Part shown: positions 16,371 through 24,095 of the stretch, piece by piece
Layout: every line of letters begins with the position of its first letter
Numbering within the stretch: the first letter of the stretch is position 1
DNA from: Dyadobacter sp. CY312
GTDB taxonomy: Bacteria; Bacteroidota; Bacteroidia; Cytophagales; Spirosomataceae
Reading direction: 5' to 3'
Assembly: GCF_021390535.1 (NCBI RefSeq)
Contig: NZ_JAJUXG010000011.1
Span: 1-64,000, forward strand
DNA: 64,000 nucleotides
Translations under genes and position numbers: made by a program
The notes under the pieces: generated by a model
What the model was told of the DNA's origin: nothing
The model's database searches: none
Seen by the model: the letters and a program-made list of their open reading frames with translations, nothing else

Positions 16371-16421
16371 TAATGTTCAGTATAAAATTCTGCATATCAG
16401 CGTACTACATATCAATTTACA

Positions 16422-16466
16422 ATTAACTCAATGTACTGAGTTAATTTACTCAATATGATGAGTAAA
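16422..16466 (-). promoter_or_regulatory. Two ACTCA-TGAGT palindromes in 22-bp register
   Basis: ATTAACTCA-n6-TGAGTTAAT (16422-16445) and TTTACTCA-n6-TGAGTAAA (16445-16466) are adjacent palindromes. Read as direct repeats, ACTCAAT recurs exactly 22 bp apart (16426 and 16448). That is the register LytTR regulators use, and the site lies 52 bp upstream of the kinase start. It could instead be a terminator for the gene ending at 16476, but neither hairpin has a T run. Confidence 0.5.
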
Positions 16467-16475
16467 GCAAAATGG

Positions 16476-17129
16476 TTACTTGCAACGCTTCAACAGTTGC
16501 TCCGTCATGCCTTTACCCCAGGTAGGTAGCATTTGTGCTTTTAAGGCTTCTTCATCCTGTCCTGCGAAAACAGCCATGCTTTGTTTGGCTAAACCGCAGG
16601 CTTTTTCAGTACCATTACCGAAAAACTGCGCCATCCCGAACTCCATCTGGGCAAGCAAACCCAACGCTCTCGGATTTTTTCCATCAATAGAAAGCGCTTT
16701 CCCGTAAGTAGCCATAACCTGACCGGAAAGGCTTGCACCGCGACTGCCAGGATCTGCGCTTACTTTTGCCATTAAAATAAACCCTTTCAAAGTAATAATT
16801 TCGGCGTTGTCAGGCGACAGCACATCCGCTTTGTTTGCCAGTTCGTCTGCTTTTGCCAGAGCTGCATCTTTTTGATCCAACGTCAGGGAGCCATTCAACC
16901 CCTGATAGGTGTAGGCAAGTGCCCCGTAATACAACGGCTGCCATTCTTTTGTATTCAGCTCAGCAATACGTGAAAAAGCATTGGCGGACTGCTGTAACTG
17001 AGAAATAGAATCAGCCACAATCACCCTGGCAATTTCTTTTTTCATAGCTTTTTGATAAGGTGAATCCTGAGCGAAAACGAACGTAATGGTCAACAGGTAA
17101 ACGGCGATAAGAGACAATGACTTTTTCAT
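16476..17129 (-). CDS. Exported helical-repeat (TPR-like) protein
   Basis: A 217-residue protein with a signal peptide (residues 1-20, ending FVFAQDS). The mature part is alpha-helical, with repeated alanine/leucine spacing such as NAEIITLKGFILMAK and NPRALGLLAQMEFG that resembles tetratricopeptide repeats. Two cysteines are present (CGLAK and the C-terminal RCK). It starts 41 bp after the stop of the TonB-dependent receptor reading frame on the same strand, so the two are probably one transcription unit. Its role is unknown; a periplasmic partner of the receptor is a guess from position. Confidence 0.65.
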   Translation of the reverse strand: MKKSLSLIAVYLLTITFVFAQDSPYQKAMKKEIARVIVADSISQLQQSANAFSRIAELNTKEWQPLYYGALAYTYQGLNGSLTLDQKDAALAKADELANKADVLSPDNAEIITLKGFILMAKVSADPGSRGASLSGQVMATYGKALSIDGKNPRALGLLAQMEFGMAQFFGNGTEKACGLAKQSMAVFAGQDEEALKAQMLPTWGKGMTEQLLKRCK

Positions 17130-17170
17130 TTGGAATATGGTTTTGATTGGAATAAATGATTTGAAACAGA

Positions 17171-19318
17171 CTACAAATTATTGAGTTGATTGGCTTTTTT
17201 GTCTTTGGAAAGTGTGATGAACAAACCCACCATCATGAACCTTTTAGCACCCTGACCAACTGGAAGGCTCGCAAAACCACCCGTTTCGTCGGGCTTACCT
17301 GCGTATTGATAACCAAATACATTTTCTCTTCCCAGCACATTGGAGCATGCCGCATGTACAATCATATTCGGTTTCGGAAGCCAACTCCAGCTCAGGCTCA
17401 GCTCGCTGTACATTCTGGTGGACTGCTGCATTTCACCGGCCAGGTTGGGATTTGTGAAAGGGTAGCCGCTGTTCCACGACCAGGATGTTCCAAGCTGAGA
17501 TTTTAGCTTACTTACGAAATGTTTGACAACTACCGAACCATTGTGTTTCGGAGCAAATGAAGGCTGTACCCTGTTCTCATAAGCGGCAAACTTGCGCTTG
17601 CTGTCTACAAAACTATACGTGATCCAGAAATCGGTTGCTTTCACTGTTTTTCTGTCACGGTAAAAAAAATCCACACCTCTTGCATAACCGGAGCCGTTTT
17701 GCGCAAGATTTTGCGGATTACGAGCTGTACCGGTGTAGGTGACAAGTTGATCATACACCTTGTAAAATGATTCTGCACGAAAGGTTCTGTTGTTGTTCAC
17801 TAAGAAATAATTCAGGACATAATGCGCCGATTCTGTATTGTGAAGATTCTTTTGGAGCACGCGCAACTTTTCATCCGGCAGTTGTTTGAATTTCCCCGCC
17901 GCAAAAGAAACCTGTCCTTGTTTCAGTTTGTAGGCCAGCGAAAAACGGGGTGTAAGCCAATATTCTTTCGCTGCCGAGCTATATCCGCTACGAATCCCTG
18001 CCACTGCAACCAGATTGTTGTTGAAATAATAATTACCCTCAATGAAGTGGTTAAACTGGTGATCGGTTATGCTGCGTTTTTTGTTTTCTTCAATCAATGA
18101 TTCCGTATACGATTTCACGTACCATTCCAATCCGTTTTTAAGTGAAAACCCAGGGCTGAAATCCCTGGTTGCTACAATTTTGGAATGAACGAGCTGAGTG
18201 AGTTGTTTAACAGGTGTATTATCCAGGCTAATTGCATCGCGATTGTGTGAAAATGATGCACCTCCGTTGAAAAACCAGTTGCCTTTTGCAGTCTGCCGGA
18301 AGGAAATGTTCCCATAAGAATAGCGGTTATCCAGCTTCACTTTCTGTCCCCTTCCTTGTTCTCCGGGCACTTTTTGCCATATCGTCATATTGCTGCCCTC
18401 CGTGTGAAAATAACCCTTTATAAATCCGGTTTTGCCCCATTTTTGTTTGAGGGCAATTTCTGTATCCCACCCCGAAGGACTCTTTTCTCAATCAAAATTT
18501 TGTTTTACCACAACCTGATACGGCGCAAGATTGAAGTAGTTCGCAGACGCCGTGAGTGCATTTTTCTTCCCTACCAAAGTTTGCGCGTAGCCGCCTCCAA
18601 GTGTCAGGATACTGATATCTCCCTGATTTCTCAATGGCATATCCAGCGTATTAAGCGCCAGAGCAGACGACAACGCCTGCCCGAATTCTGCTGAATAACC
18701 ACCGGTACTGAAAAATGAACCTTTAAAAAGATTGGGACTGAAACGATTACGGGTCGGAACGTTTGAAGCTGTACTGCCAAATGCATTGCCCACTTGCAAA
18801 CCATCGATAAATATGGAAGTTTCGGAAGCATCGCCACCCCGGACAAACAACCTGCCATCATTACCAACTGTGGATGTACCGGGAAGGGTTAGAAATGCGG
18901 CTGTAATGTCGCCCATGGCACCCGAAGTTGTAAGTATGTCAATCGGTTTCAAAACCACCGATTTTTTCTCGTCTCCGGCTTCCATTGCACCCGCAGTGAT
19001 GGTGACGGCTGTGAGAAGATTAATGCTTTCGGCAAGTGTAAGATTGACAACAACCGGCTGATCTGCACATGCTATTTCGCTTTCACGGGATTTGTATCCT
19101 ATTGACTGAATCACCAGAATTTGCTTTCCTTTTTCTTCTGTTAAAAAGCTGAAACTGCCGTTATAATCGGAAGAGGTGCCGTCGTAGGTACCTTTGATGT
19201 AGATGTTCGCACCGGGTATCACAGTCCCCTTCTGGTTGGTTACGTTGCCCGAAATCCGCGTTTGTGCCGAAACAATGAATGCTGCGAGTAATAGAAATGA
19301 TGTAAATATTGTTTTCAT
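17171..19318 (-). pseudogene. TonB-dependent receptor interrupted by in-frame TGA
   Basis: Two reading frames that are exactly in phase form one receptor of about 715 residues, split by a TGA at 18488-18490. The N-terminal part has a signal peptide (MKTIFTSFLLLAAFIVSAQ), a CarboxypepD_reg domain (ISGNVTNQKGTVIPGANIYI) and the TonB plug (RLFVRGGDASETSIFIDGL). The rest is a 22-strand-type barrel ending in LSKDKKANQLNNL. The sequence continues without shift on both sides of the stop (KQNFD-stop-EKSPSGWDTEI), where tryptophan (TGG) would be natural. A single-base change, a sequencing error or stop readthrough are the options. I chose the ATG at 19318 over an upstream TTG because the signal peptide begins there. 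Confidence 0.85.
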
Positions 19319-19350
19319 CCTGCTCAATGTTTGAATCAAAATTGAGCAGG
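19319..19350 (-). promoter_or_regulatory. Hairpin abutting the TonB-receptor start codon
   Basis: A perfect 10-bp inverted repeat (CCTGCTCAAT / ATTGAGCAGG) with a 12-nt loop ends at the base before the ATG at 19318 on the minus strand. The 3' arm contains the AGG that would serve in ribosome binding. Folding of the mRNA would therefore hide the start region, a plausible translational switch. It could also be a DNA operator. Confidence 0.5.
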
Positions 19351-19480
19351 ATGAGGAAGGGTTAAAACTGATGTTTACCCAAGTGTAGAATAAACCAGAT
19401 GAAGTTCAGAATTTACGGATGAAACGATAGACGTATTTGATAAACAAAGAAATTGATAAGACTTTATTGCTTGCACATAC

Positions 19481-19846
19481 TTACGGACAGGTAGTTTTGG
19501 AAAGGTTCTTTATTCCTACTTCCATATACCACATTTGATCTGCTGTACAAATTCGAGGCTTTGCTGCCTCAGGAACAAAATAAAAAACCTGACCAGTTTT
19601 ACGCAAATCCTCAGGAACAAGGGTTGTGATGATTGAGCCATTCAAAATGGCAGAACTGGGATATAGTTTTTTCAGATTGTCTGCTCCTTCCAAAACCCGG
19701 ATTTTATGCGGACCTCCACAAAATGAATCGGATGCACTTACATATTCCACTTTCATGCAATCTTGTTTTAGAGCATCTTCCCGGGAACAACCAGAGAGAA
19801 AAAGTAAAACGAGCAGAGGCGAAAACCAGCGTATAATTTTGTTCAT
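19481..19846 (-). CDS. Small putative lipoprotein
   Basis: A 121-residue protein with a clear lipoprotein signal (LLVLLFLSGCSRED, cysteine at residue 20). The mature part has four further cysteines (DCMKVEY, FCGGPHK, RICTAD and the C-terminal TCP), probably two disulfides. I do not recognise a family. It is monocistronic, with AT-rich DNA on both sides. The position upstream of the TonB receptor, on the same strand but 160 bp away, does not establish a link. Confidence 0.65.
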   Translation of the reverse strand: MNKIIRWFSPLLVLLFLSGCSREDALKQDCMKVEYVSASDSFCGGPHKIRVLEGADNLKKLYPSSAILNGSIITTLVPEDLRKTGQVFYFVPEAAKPRICTADQMWYMEVGIKNLSKTTCP

Positions 19847-20121
19847 GTCGAGTTTTATTAAAGTTGCTTTGAAAATGCTTTCATTGGAAGATTAGTTGTA
19901 ACCGATGCTTCTTCAGGATCACATTATTTTCCGGAACCTGTGTAGAAAACCCGCTTCATCCTATTTTTACACAACAGTCTAAATCTCATTATGAGTAAAT
20001 TTAATCGCAAATAAATCCTATTAATATCATTTTTTGAACTAAAATTTCAAAAAAAATATTTTTTCGACTAATATGCTTGTAATCAACTTTTTAATTACAT
20101 ACTTTCAACTACTTGAATCAT

Positions 20122-20151
20122 TTTGTCAGCCACGGAATGTTTATACGTTTA
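20122..20151 (+). promoter_or_regulatory. Bacteroidota-type promoter
   Basis: TTTG at 20122-20125 and TACGTTTA at 20144-20151, spaced by 18 bp, approximate the TTTG-N19-TAnnTTTG consensus. Transcription would start near 20158, which excludes the upstream ATG at 20157 and favours a start at 20238 for the next gene. Confidence 0.4.
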
Positions 20152-20237
20152 GCATCATGGACTTTTCTGGCATATTTATTTATCAGCTCCTTGAAAATAA
20201 CAATTCTCAACCTACTGATATTTTAAATAACGACAAT

Positions 20238-20450
20238 ATGATAGCTTCCTTAGAAAACAACGCAGCAATTACTTTGAAACCAGGTGCAGTTTTAACGGTT
20301 ACTGGCGCCAACAATGAAAACGATGCGAAAAGAGAAGTGGCCGATTTCCTGGCATCCAGCGAAAGAAGTGACCTGGGATATTTTCTCATTTCGAAAGACT
20401 ATTTCTTATTGTATTTGAAATCAGGTAGTTCAGCACACGGAATTGCATAA
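20238..20450 (+). CDS. Small hypothetical protein (first of a pair)
   Basis: About 70 residues (MIASLENNAAITLKPGAV...). An in-frame ATG at 20157 would add 27 residues, but it falls at the predicted transcription start. The sequence is soluble, with no signal peptide, and appears folded (alternating hydrophobic positions, LGYFLISKDYFLLYLK). I do not recognise a family. The stop is 28 bp before the next small gene, so the two are probably co-expressed. Confidence 0.5.
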   Translation: MIASLENNAAITLKPGAVLTVTGANNENDAKREVADFLASSERSDLGYFLISKDYFLLYLKSGSSAHGIA

Positions 20451-20478
20451 AGTATTCAATCCAAGAACAAAAAAAGAT

Positions 20479-20673
20479 ATGGTACAATCAGGTACATTTA
20501 AACTACTGGGTCAAAAACTCATTAACATTATCATCCACAGAGCAGACGTCGTCAAAGTAGCACCGATCAAAAAAGGCCGTGGGTCTGTTATTCATTTGAA
20601 AAACAAAGTGTTGTATACTGTGAGTGAAAGTGAACGGGAAGTATACAAAAAGCTGAACCTAATGTCGGCCTGA
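20479..20673 (+). CDS. Small basic hypothetical protein (second of a pair)
   Basis: A 64-residue basic protein (IKKGRGSVIHLKNK, then SESEREVYKKLNL). A TTG further upstream at 20443 is in frame, but the ATG at 20479 gives a more usual start. The pattern of short strands and a C-terminal helix could form a small nucleic-acid-binding fold, but no named family is evident. It follows another small gene of the same strand and precedes the exporter at 20835. Confidence 0.5.
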   Translation: MVQSGTFKLLGQKLINIIIHRADVVKVAPIKKGRGSVIHLKNKVLYTVSESEREVYKKLNLMSA

Positions 20674-20834
20674 GCTGGAAACGTAGTAGAAAGTGATAAC
20701 ATATTTAGGCAGCAGGGAGAACATCTTTGCTGCTTTTTCATTTGCAGACAACTGTAAAATTACTTTTCAACGAACCCGCAAGATAGAATTGCTGTTAGCA
20801 GTCCCAGACAATTGCTACACCACATTCACTCCCA

Positions 20835-22064
20835 ATGTCCAAAAAAACATATTTCTTCCTGATCCTGATGTTAGGAAGTCTCACTGCGCTTGGTCCGTTT
20901 TCTATTGACATGTACCTACCCGGTTTTCCAGCCATAGCACGGGATTTAAACACTACAGCCGCAAAAGTTTCACTTTCACTCTCTGGTTACTTTATAGGAA
21001 TTTCTGTCGGCCAGCTTTTATATGGCCCATTGCTGGACCGTTTCGGCAGAAAAATACCACTGTTCATAGGTCTGGTTGTATACATTATTGCCTCTGCGGG
21101 ATGCGCTTATGCAACTACCATCGACAGCCTCATTGTGATGCGGGTTATACAGGCCATTGGCAGCTGTGCTGCTGCGGTTGCTTCCGTGGCCATGGTTCGT
21201 GACTTGTTTCCGGTGAAGGATAATGCAAAAGTTTTCTCGTTATTGTTACTTGTAGTAGGCGTTTCGCCAATGATCGCCCCTACAATCGGTGGATACGTGA
21301 CAGCTGCATTTGGCTGGCAGGCCGTATTTATTATTCTCACCGGAATGGGTATCGCCATTTTACTTGCAACCGTCCTCTGGCTGCCCGACAGCTATAAGCC
21401 GGACAAAAGTCTATCACTGAAACCCCGTCCTATTCTGCTCAATTTCTGGGCTGTGTTGCGGGAGCCACAATTTTATACTTATGCCTTCACAGGCGCTATC
21501 GCGTTTGCAGGCCTTTTCGCCTACGTTTCCGGTTCACCGCTGGTGTTTATGGAGGTGTTTCATACCGATGAAAAAGTTTATGGATGGATCTTCGCCTTTC
21601 TCTCCGTTGGTTTTATAGGTTCCAGTCAACTTAACACGCTTTTTCTGAGAAAATACAGCAGCCAGCAAATTGTGAATACGGCGTTAATATGTCAGGTTGC
21701 TGTTGGTAGTATTTTTCTGGCGGCAGCGCTGAATGGACTGCTTACCCTTCCCATCACAATCGGCTTTCTGTTTCTTTTCCTGTGCTGTATCGGATTTACC
21801 AATCCAAATGCAGCTGCACTCTCATTAGCACCATTTTCTAAAAATGCAGGAAGTGCTTCCGCATTAATGGGTGCCGTTCAAATGGGGATGGGAACACTCA
21901 TTTCAGTACTGATCAGCATGTTTGAAGTTCCGTCTGCAACACCAATGGTTGCCGCCATGGCCGGCTCAGCAGCCCTGGCGTTAATGGTGCTGCAATTAGG
22001 AAAGCGAACCATTACCGAGGAAGTTGGCGTACAACAGGGTGCTGATGCGGGTGTTTTGCATTAG
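20835..22064 (+). CDS. Bcr/CflA-family drug-resistance MFS exporter
   Basis: A 409-residue, 12-helix major facilitator of the DHA1 type. The N-terminus GSLTALGPFSIDMYLPGFP is the Bcr/CflA hallmark, and the loop 2-3 motif appears as GPLLDRFGRKIPLF. Relatives expel bicyclomycin, chloramphenicol or sulfonamides by proton antiport. The length is normal. It is convergent with nhaA, with a degenerate inverted repeat between them. Substrate is not predictable. Confidence 0.88.
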   Translation: MSKKTYFFLILMLGSLTALGPFSIDMYLPGFPAIARDLNTTAAKVSLSLSGYFIGISVGQLLYGPLLDRFGRKIPLFIGLVVYIIASAGCAYATTIDSLIVMRVIQAIGSCAAAVASVAMVRDLFPVKDNAKVFSLLLLVVGVSPMIAPTIGGYVTAAFGWQAVFIILTGMGIAILLATVLWLPDSYKPDKSLSLKPRPILLNFWAVLREPQFYTYAFTGAIAFAGLFAYVSGSPLVFMEVFHTDEKVYGWIFAFLSVGFIGSSQLNTLFLRKYSSQQIVNTALICQVAVGSIFLAAALNGLLTLPITIGFLFLFLCCIGFTNPNAAALSLAPFSKNAGSASALMGAVQMGMGTLISVLISMFEVPSATPMVAAMAGSAALALMVLQLGKRTITEEVGVQQGADAGVLH

Positions 22065-22072
22065 TATTTGAG

Positions 22073-22263
22073 AGCGTAGACAGTTTTTAGTAAACAGTTC
22101 ACAGTAGAAGAGTGAGTTTTTAGTTTAGAGTAAAACAGTTCACAGACACTCAGTTTTCAGTCTGTAGAAGGTAATATACAGTCTTGTACTTCTGACATAA
22201 GATATCTAAAGATTAGATTGTGAAGTAACCTGTTAACTTCTAACTGTTTACTCTTTCCACTCA
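22073..22263. repeat. Degenerate CAGTTTAC-type repeats between convergent genes
   Basis: The 199 bp between the exporter and nhaA are filled with variants of AGTAAACAGTTCACAG and the inverted AACTGTTTACTC, so that left and right parts can pair imperfectly. No T run is present. It probably serves as a loose bidirectional terminator or is a low-complexity intergenic family. Confidence 0.4.
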
Positions 22264-23439
22264 CTAAACACTCCTCTTGCTAATCCGATTAAGCACCACA
22301 TACCCCAATATTCCTGACAGGACAGAACCACAAAGGATAGAAAACTTCGCTTCGGATAAAATGAGGTGCTGACCTGGAAACGACAGCAACGCTATGAAAA
22401 CGGACATAGTAAAACCAATACCGCCCAGCATTCCCACACCGATAATCTGGCTCCAACGTGCCCGATCTGGCATGGCGCAAATGCCGCTTTTCACTGCAAG
22501 CCAGGAAACCAATGATATTCCGAGAGGTTTGCCCAACACAAGTCCGGCGATGATTCCCATTCCCAGCGTCGTGGTGAGACCGCCGATCATTTCCGGTTCA
22601 AAACGAATATTGGTATTTGCCAGTGCGAATAAAGGCATTATTACAAAGTTTACCGGATTGACTAAAATATGCTCCAATTTTTCCAATGGAGATTCCTTCG
22701 CGTCGGGTGTGGTTGGGATCGCCAGCGCTGTGAGTACCCCTGCAATGGTGGCATGCACCCCTGAATGATGTATAAAATACCATATAAAAACGCCGGGGAT
22801 CAGATACGCAGCAAGAGATTTCACCCCTGCCCTATTTAGCACCAGAAGAAAGAGAAATATACCGCCTGCATACAGTAAGTACACATAGTGGAGATCTGAG
22901 GAATAAAACACCGCGATAACAAGAATCGCCATCAGGTCATCGACAATAGCGAATGCAGCCAGAAAAATTTTGAGTGAAGCAGGTACCTTCTTACCAAGCA
23001 TGGTTACAATTGCAATGGCAAAGGCAATATCAGTAGCCATCGGAATTCCCCAGCCGGGAGCGGTTGCTGTCCCCCTGTTCAAAAAGGCGTAAATAGAAGC
23101 CGGAACAATCACCCCGCCCAATGCTGCAAAAACCGGGAGAGCAGCTTTACTTAAAGATGACAATTCTCCTTCAATCAGTTCACGTTTTATTTCGAGCCCG
23201 ACCATCAGAAAAAAGATAGCCATGAGCCCGTCGTTGATCCACATCAATACCGGGTAACGCAGGTGTAAAGTATCCGTATTAAAACCGATTTGTATATTCA
23301 GCAAGTCTTCAAAAGGCTTGGCTAGCGGTGAATTTGCAAGGCAAAGCGATATGACAACACAAGCAATGAGTATAACTCCCCCCAGGGAGCCCGATTTCAG
23401 AAATTCGGTGAATGGTTTGAGATTGATTTTTGCAGCCAT
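22264..23439 (-). CDS. nhaA: Na+/H+ antiporter NhaA
   Basis: A 391-residue antiporter that exchanges one Na+ for two H+ across the inner membrane. The paired aspartates of the ion site appear in AFAIVDDLMAILVIAVFY (helix 5), and the ATDIAFAIAIVTMLG segment of helix 4 is intact. Eleven to twelve helices are predicted and the length matches E. coli NhaA. It stands alone, divergent from a small secreted protein, and with the CPA2 antiporter at 36.9 kb gives the window two systems for pH and sodium homeostasis. Confidence 0.93.
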   Translation of the reverse strand: MAAKINLKPFTEFLKSGSLGGVILIACVVISLCLANSPLAKPFEDLLNIQIGFNTDTLHLRYPVLMWINDGLMAIFFLMVGLEIKRELIEGELSSLSKAALPVFAALGGVIVPASIYAFLNRGTATAPGWGIPMATDIAFAIAIVTMLGKKVPASLKIFLAAFAIVDDLMAILVIAVFYSSDLHYVYLLYAGGIFLFLLVLNRAGVKSLAAYLIPGVFIWYFIHHSGVHATIAGVLTALAIPTTPDAKESPLEKLEHILVNPVNFVIMPLFALANTNIRFEPEMIGGLTTTLGMGIIAGLVLGKPLGISLVSWLAVKSGICAMPDRARWSQIIGVGMLGGIGFTMSVFIALLSFPGQHLILSEAKFSILCGSVLSGILGYVVLNRISKRSV

Positions 23440-23761
23440 GCGGGCAAAAATAGGTAAAAGGCCTTATGAACCATCTATTAAGTTGTTTTTCCCCTTCACA
23501 ACAGATGTTTCTCTAAACATTTATCCGCAATACAAAACATTGCACTATACCAATATTATTCAAATTGTATTAATCTTATAAAAACAAAGTCAGTCAACTT
23601 GAATTATTCATTCAAAAACCAAACAAACAGCTCATCATCAATAAATACCACTCATAATACCAAAATAACATTCCTTCACAAATATTAGAATAATCCAAAA
23701 TTAGTATTTACATTTGTATCATCAAATAAGACAAATACAAGAAATCAATTATAAATAAGAC
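23440..23761. other. AT-rich divergent promoter region
   Basis: These 322 bp lie between nhaA and the small secreted protein. TACATTTG at 23709-23716 is a good -7 box for the plus-strand gene. No clear -33 TTTG is present at the right distance. I see no repeat, RNA structure or small gene here. Confidence 0.4.
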
Positions 23762-23995
23762 ATGAAAAAATTAGCAACAATATTCGTTTTCGCCTTTGCT
23801 TTAAGCACAACCATATCTTTTGGAAACAATGCAGATGAAAAAGCAACAGTATCTTCTGTAAAATCACTACCGGCTTCTTTGCCAGCCATCGAAACTCCTG
23901 CACCGCAACGCACCAAGCCAACGGCAGCGCAGAAGTACAGCCCGGCGCAAAAAGCAGCAATCACTGAGTTGAAATTATCGTCAGTGAGCAAATAA
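23762..23995 (+). CDS. Small exported proline/alanine-rich protein
   Basis: A 77-residue protein with a signal peptide (MKKLATIFVFAFALSTTISFG) and a mature part of about 55 residues rich in proline, alanine, lysine and serine, probably disordered. It has no cysteine. It has its own promoter and a strong terminator, so it is likely expressed as a single gene. I do not recognise a family. Confidence 0.6.
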   Translation: MKKLATIFVFAFALSTTISFGNNADEKATVSSVKSLPASLPAIETPAPQRTKPTAAQKYSPAQKAAITELKLSSVSK

Positions 23996-24022
23996 GAAAT
24001 TAGTAAGGGTTAAGTTGGGATT

Positions 24023-24053
24023 AAAAAGAGGAACGGTTGATTCCTCTTTTTTT
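24023..24053. terminator. Intrinsic terminator
   Basis: AAAAAGAGGAA and TTCCTCTTTTTTT form an 11-bp stem with a 7-nt loop and a T run on the plus strand and an A run on the other side. It serves the small secreted protein and, in reverse, the convergent permease gene. Confidence 0.85.
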
Positions 24054-24095
24054 GTGCTTTATGTATAATAAAAACCAAATACATAACATTTCCAC

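Noticed and set aside
18389-18487. Frameshift in the TonB receptor
   Set aside because: The two parts are exactly in the same frame (951 bp between their first bases), so it is a nonsense codon, not a frameshift.
20073-20237. Upstream extension of the small gene at 20238
   Set aside because: The only better start (20157) falls at the predicted transcription start, and the added residues look non-coding.
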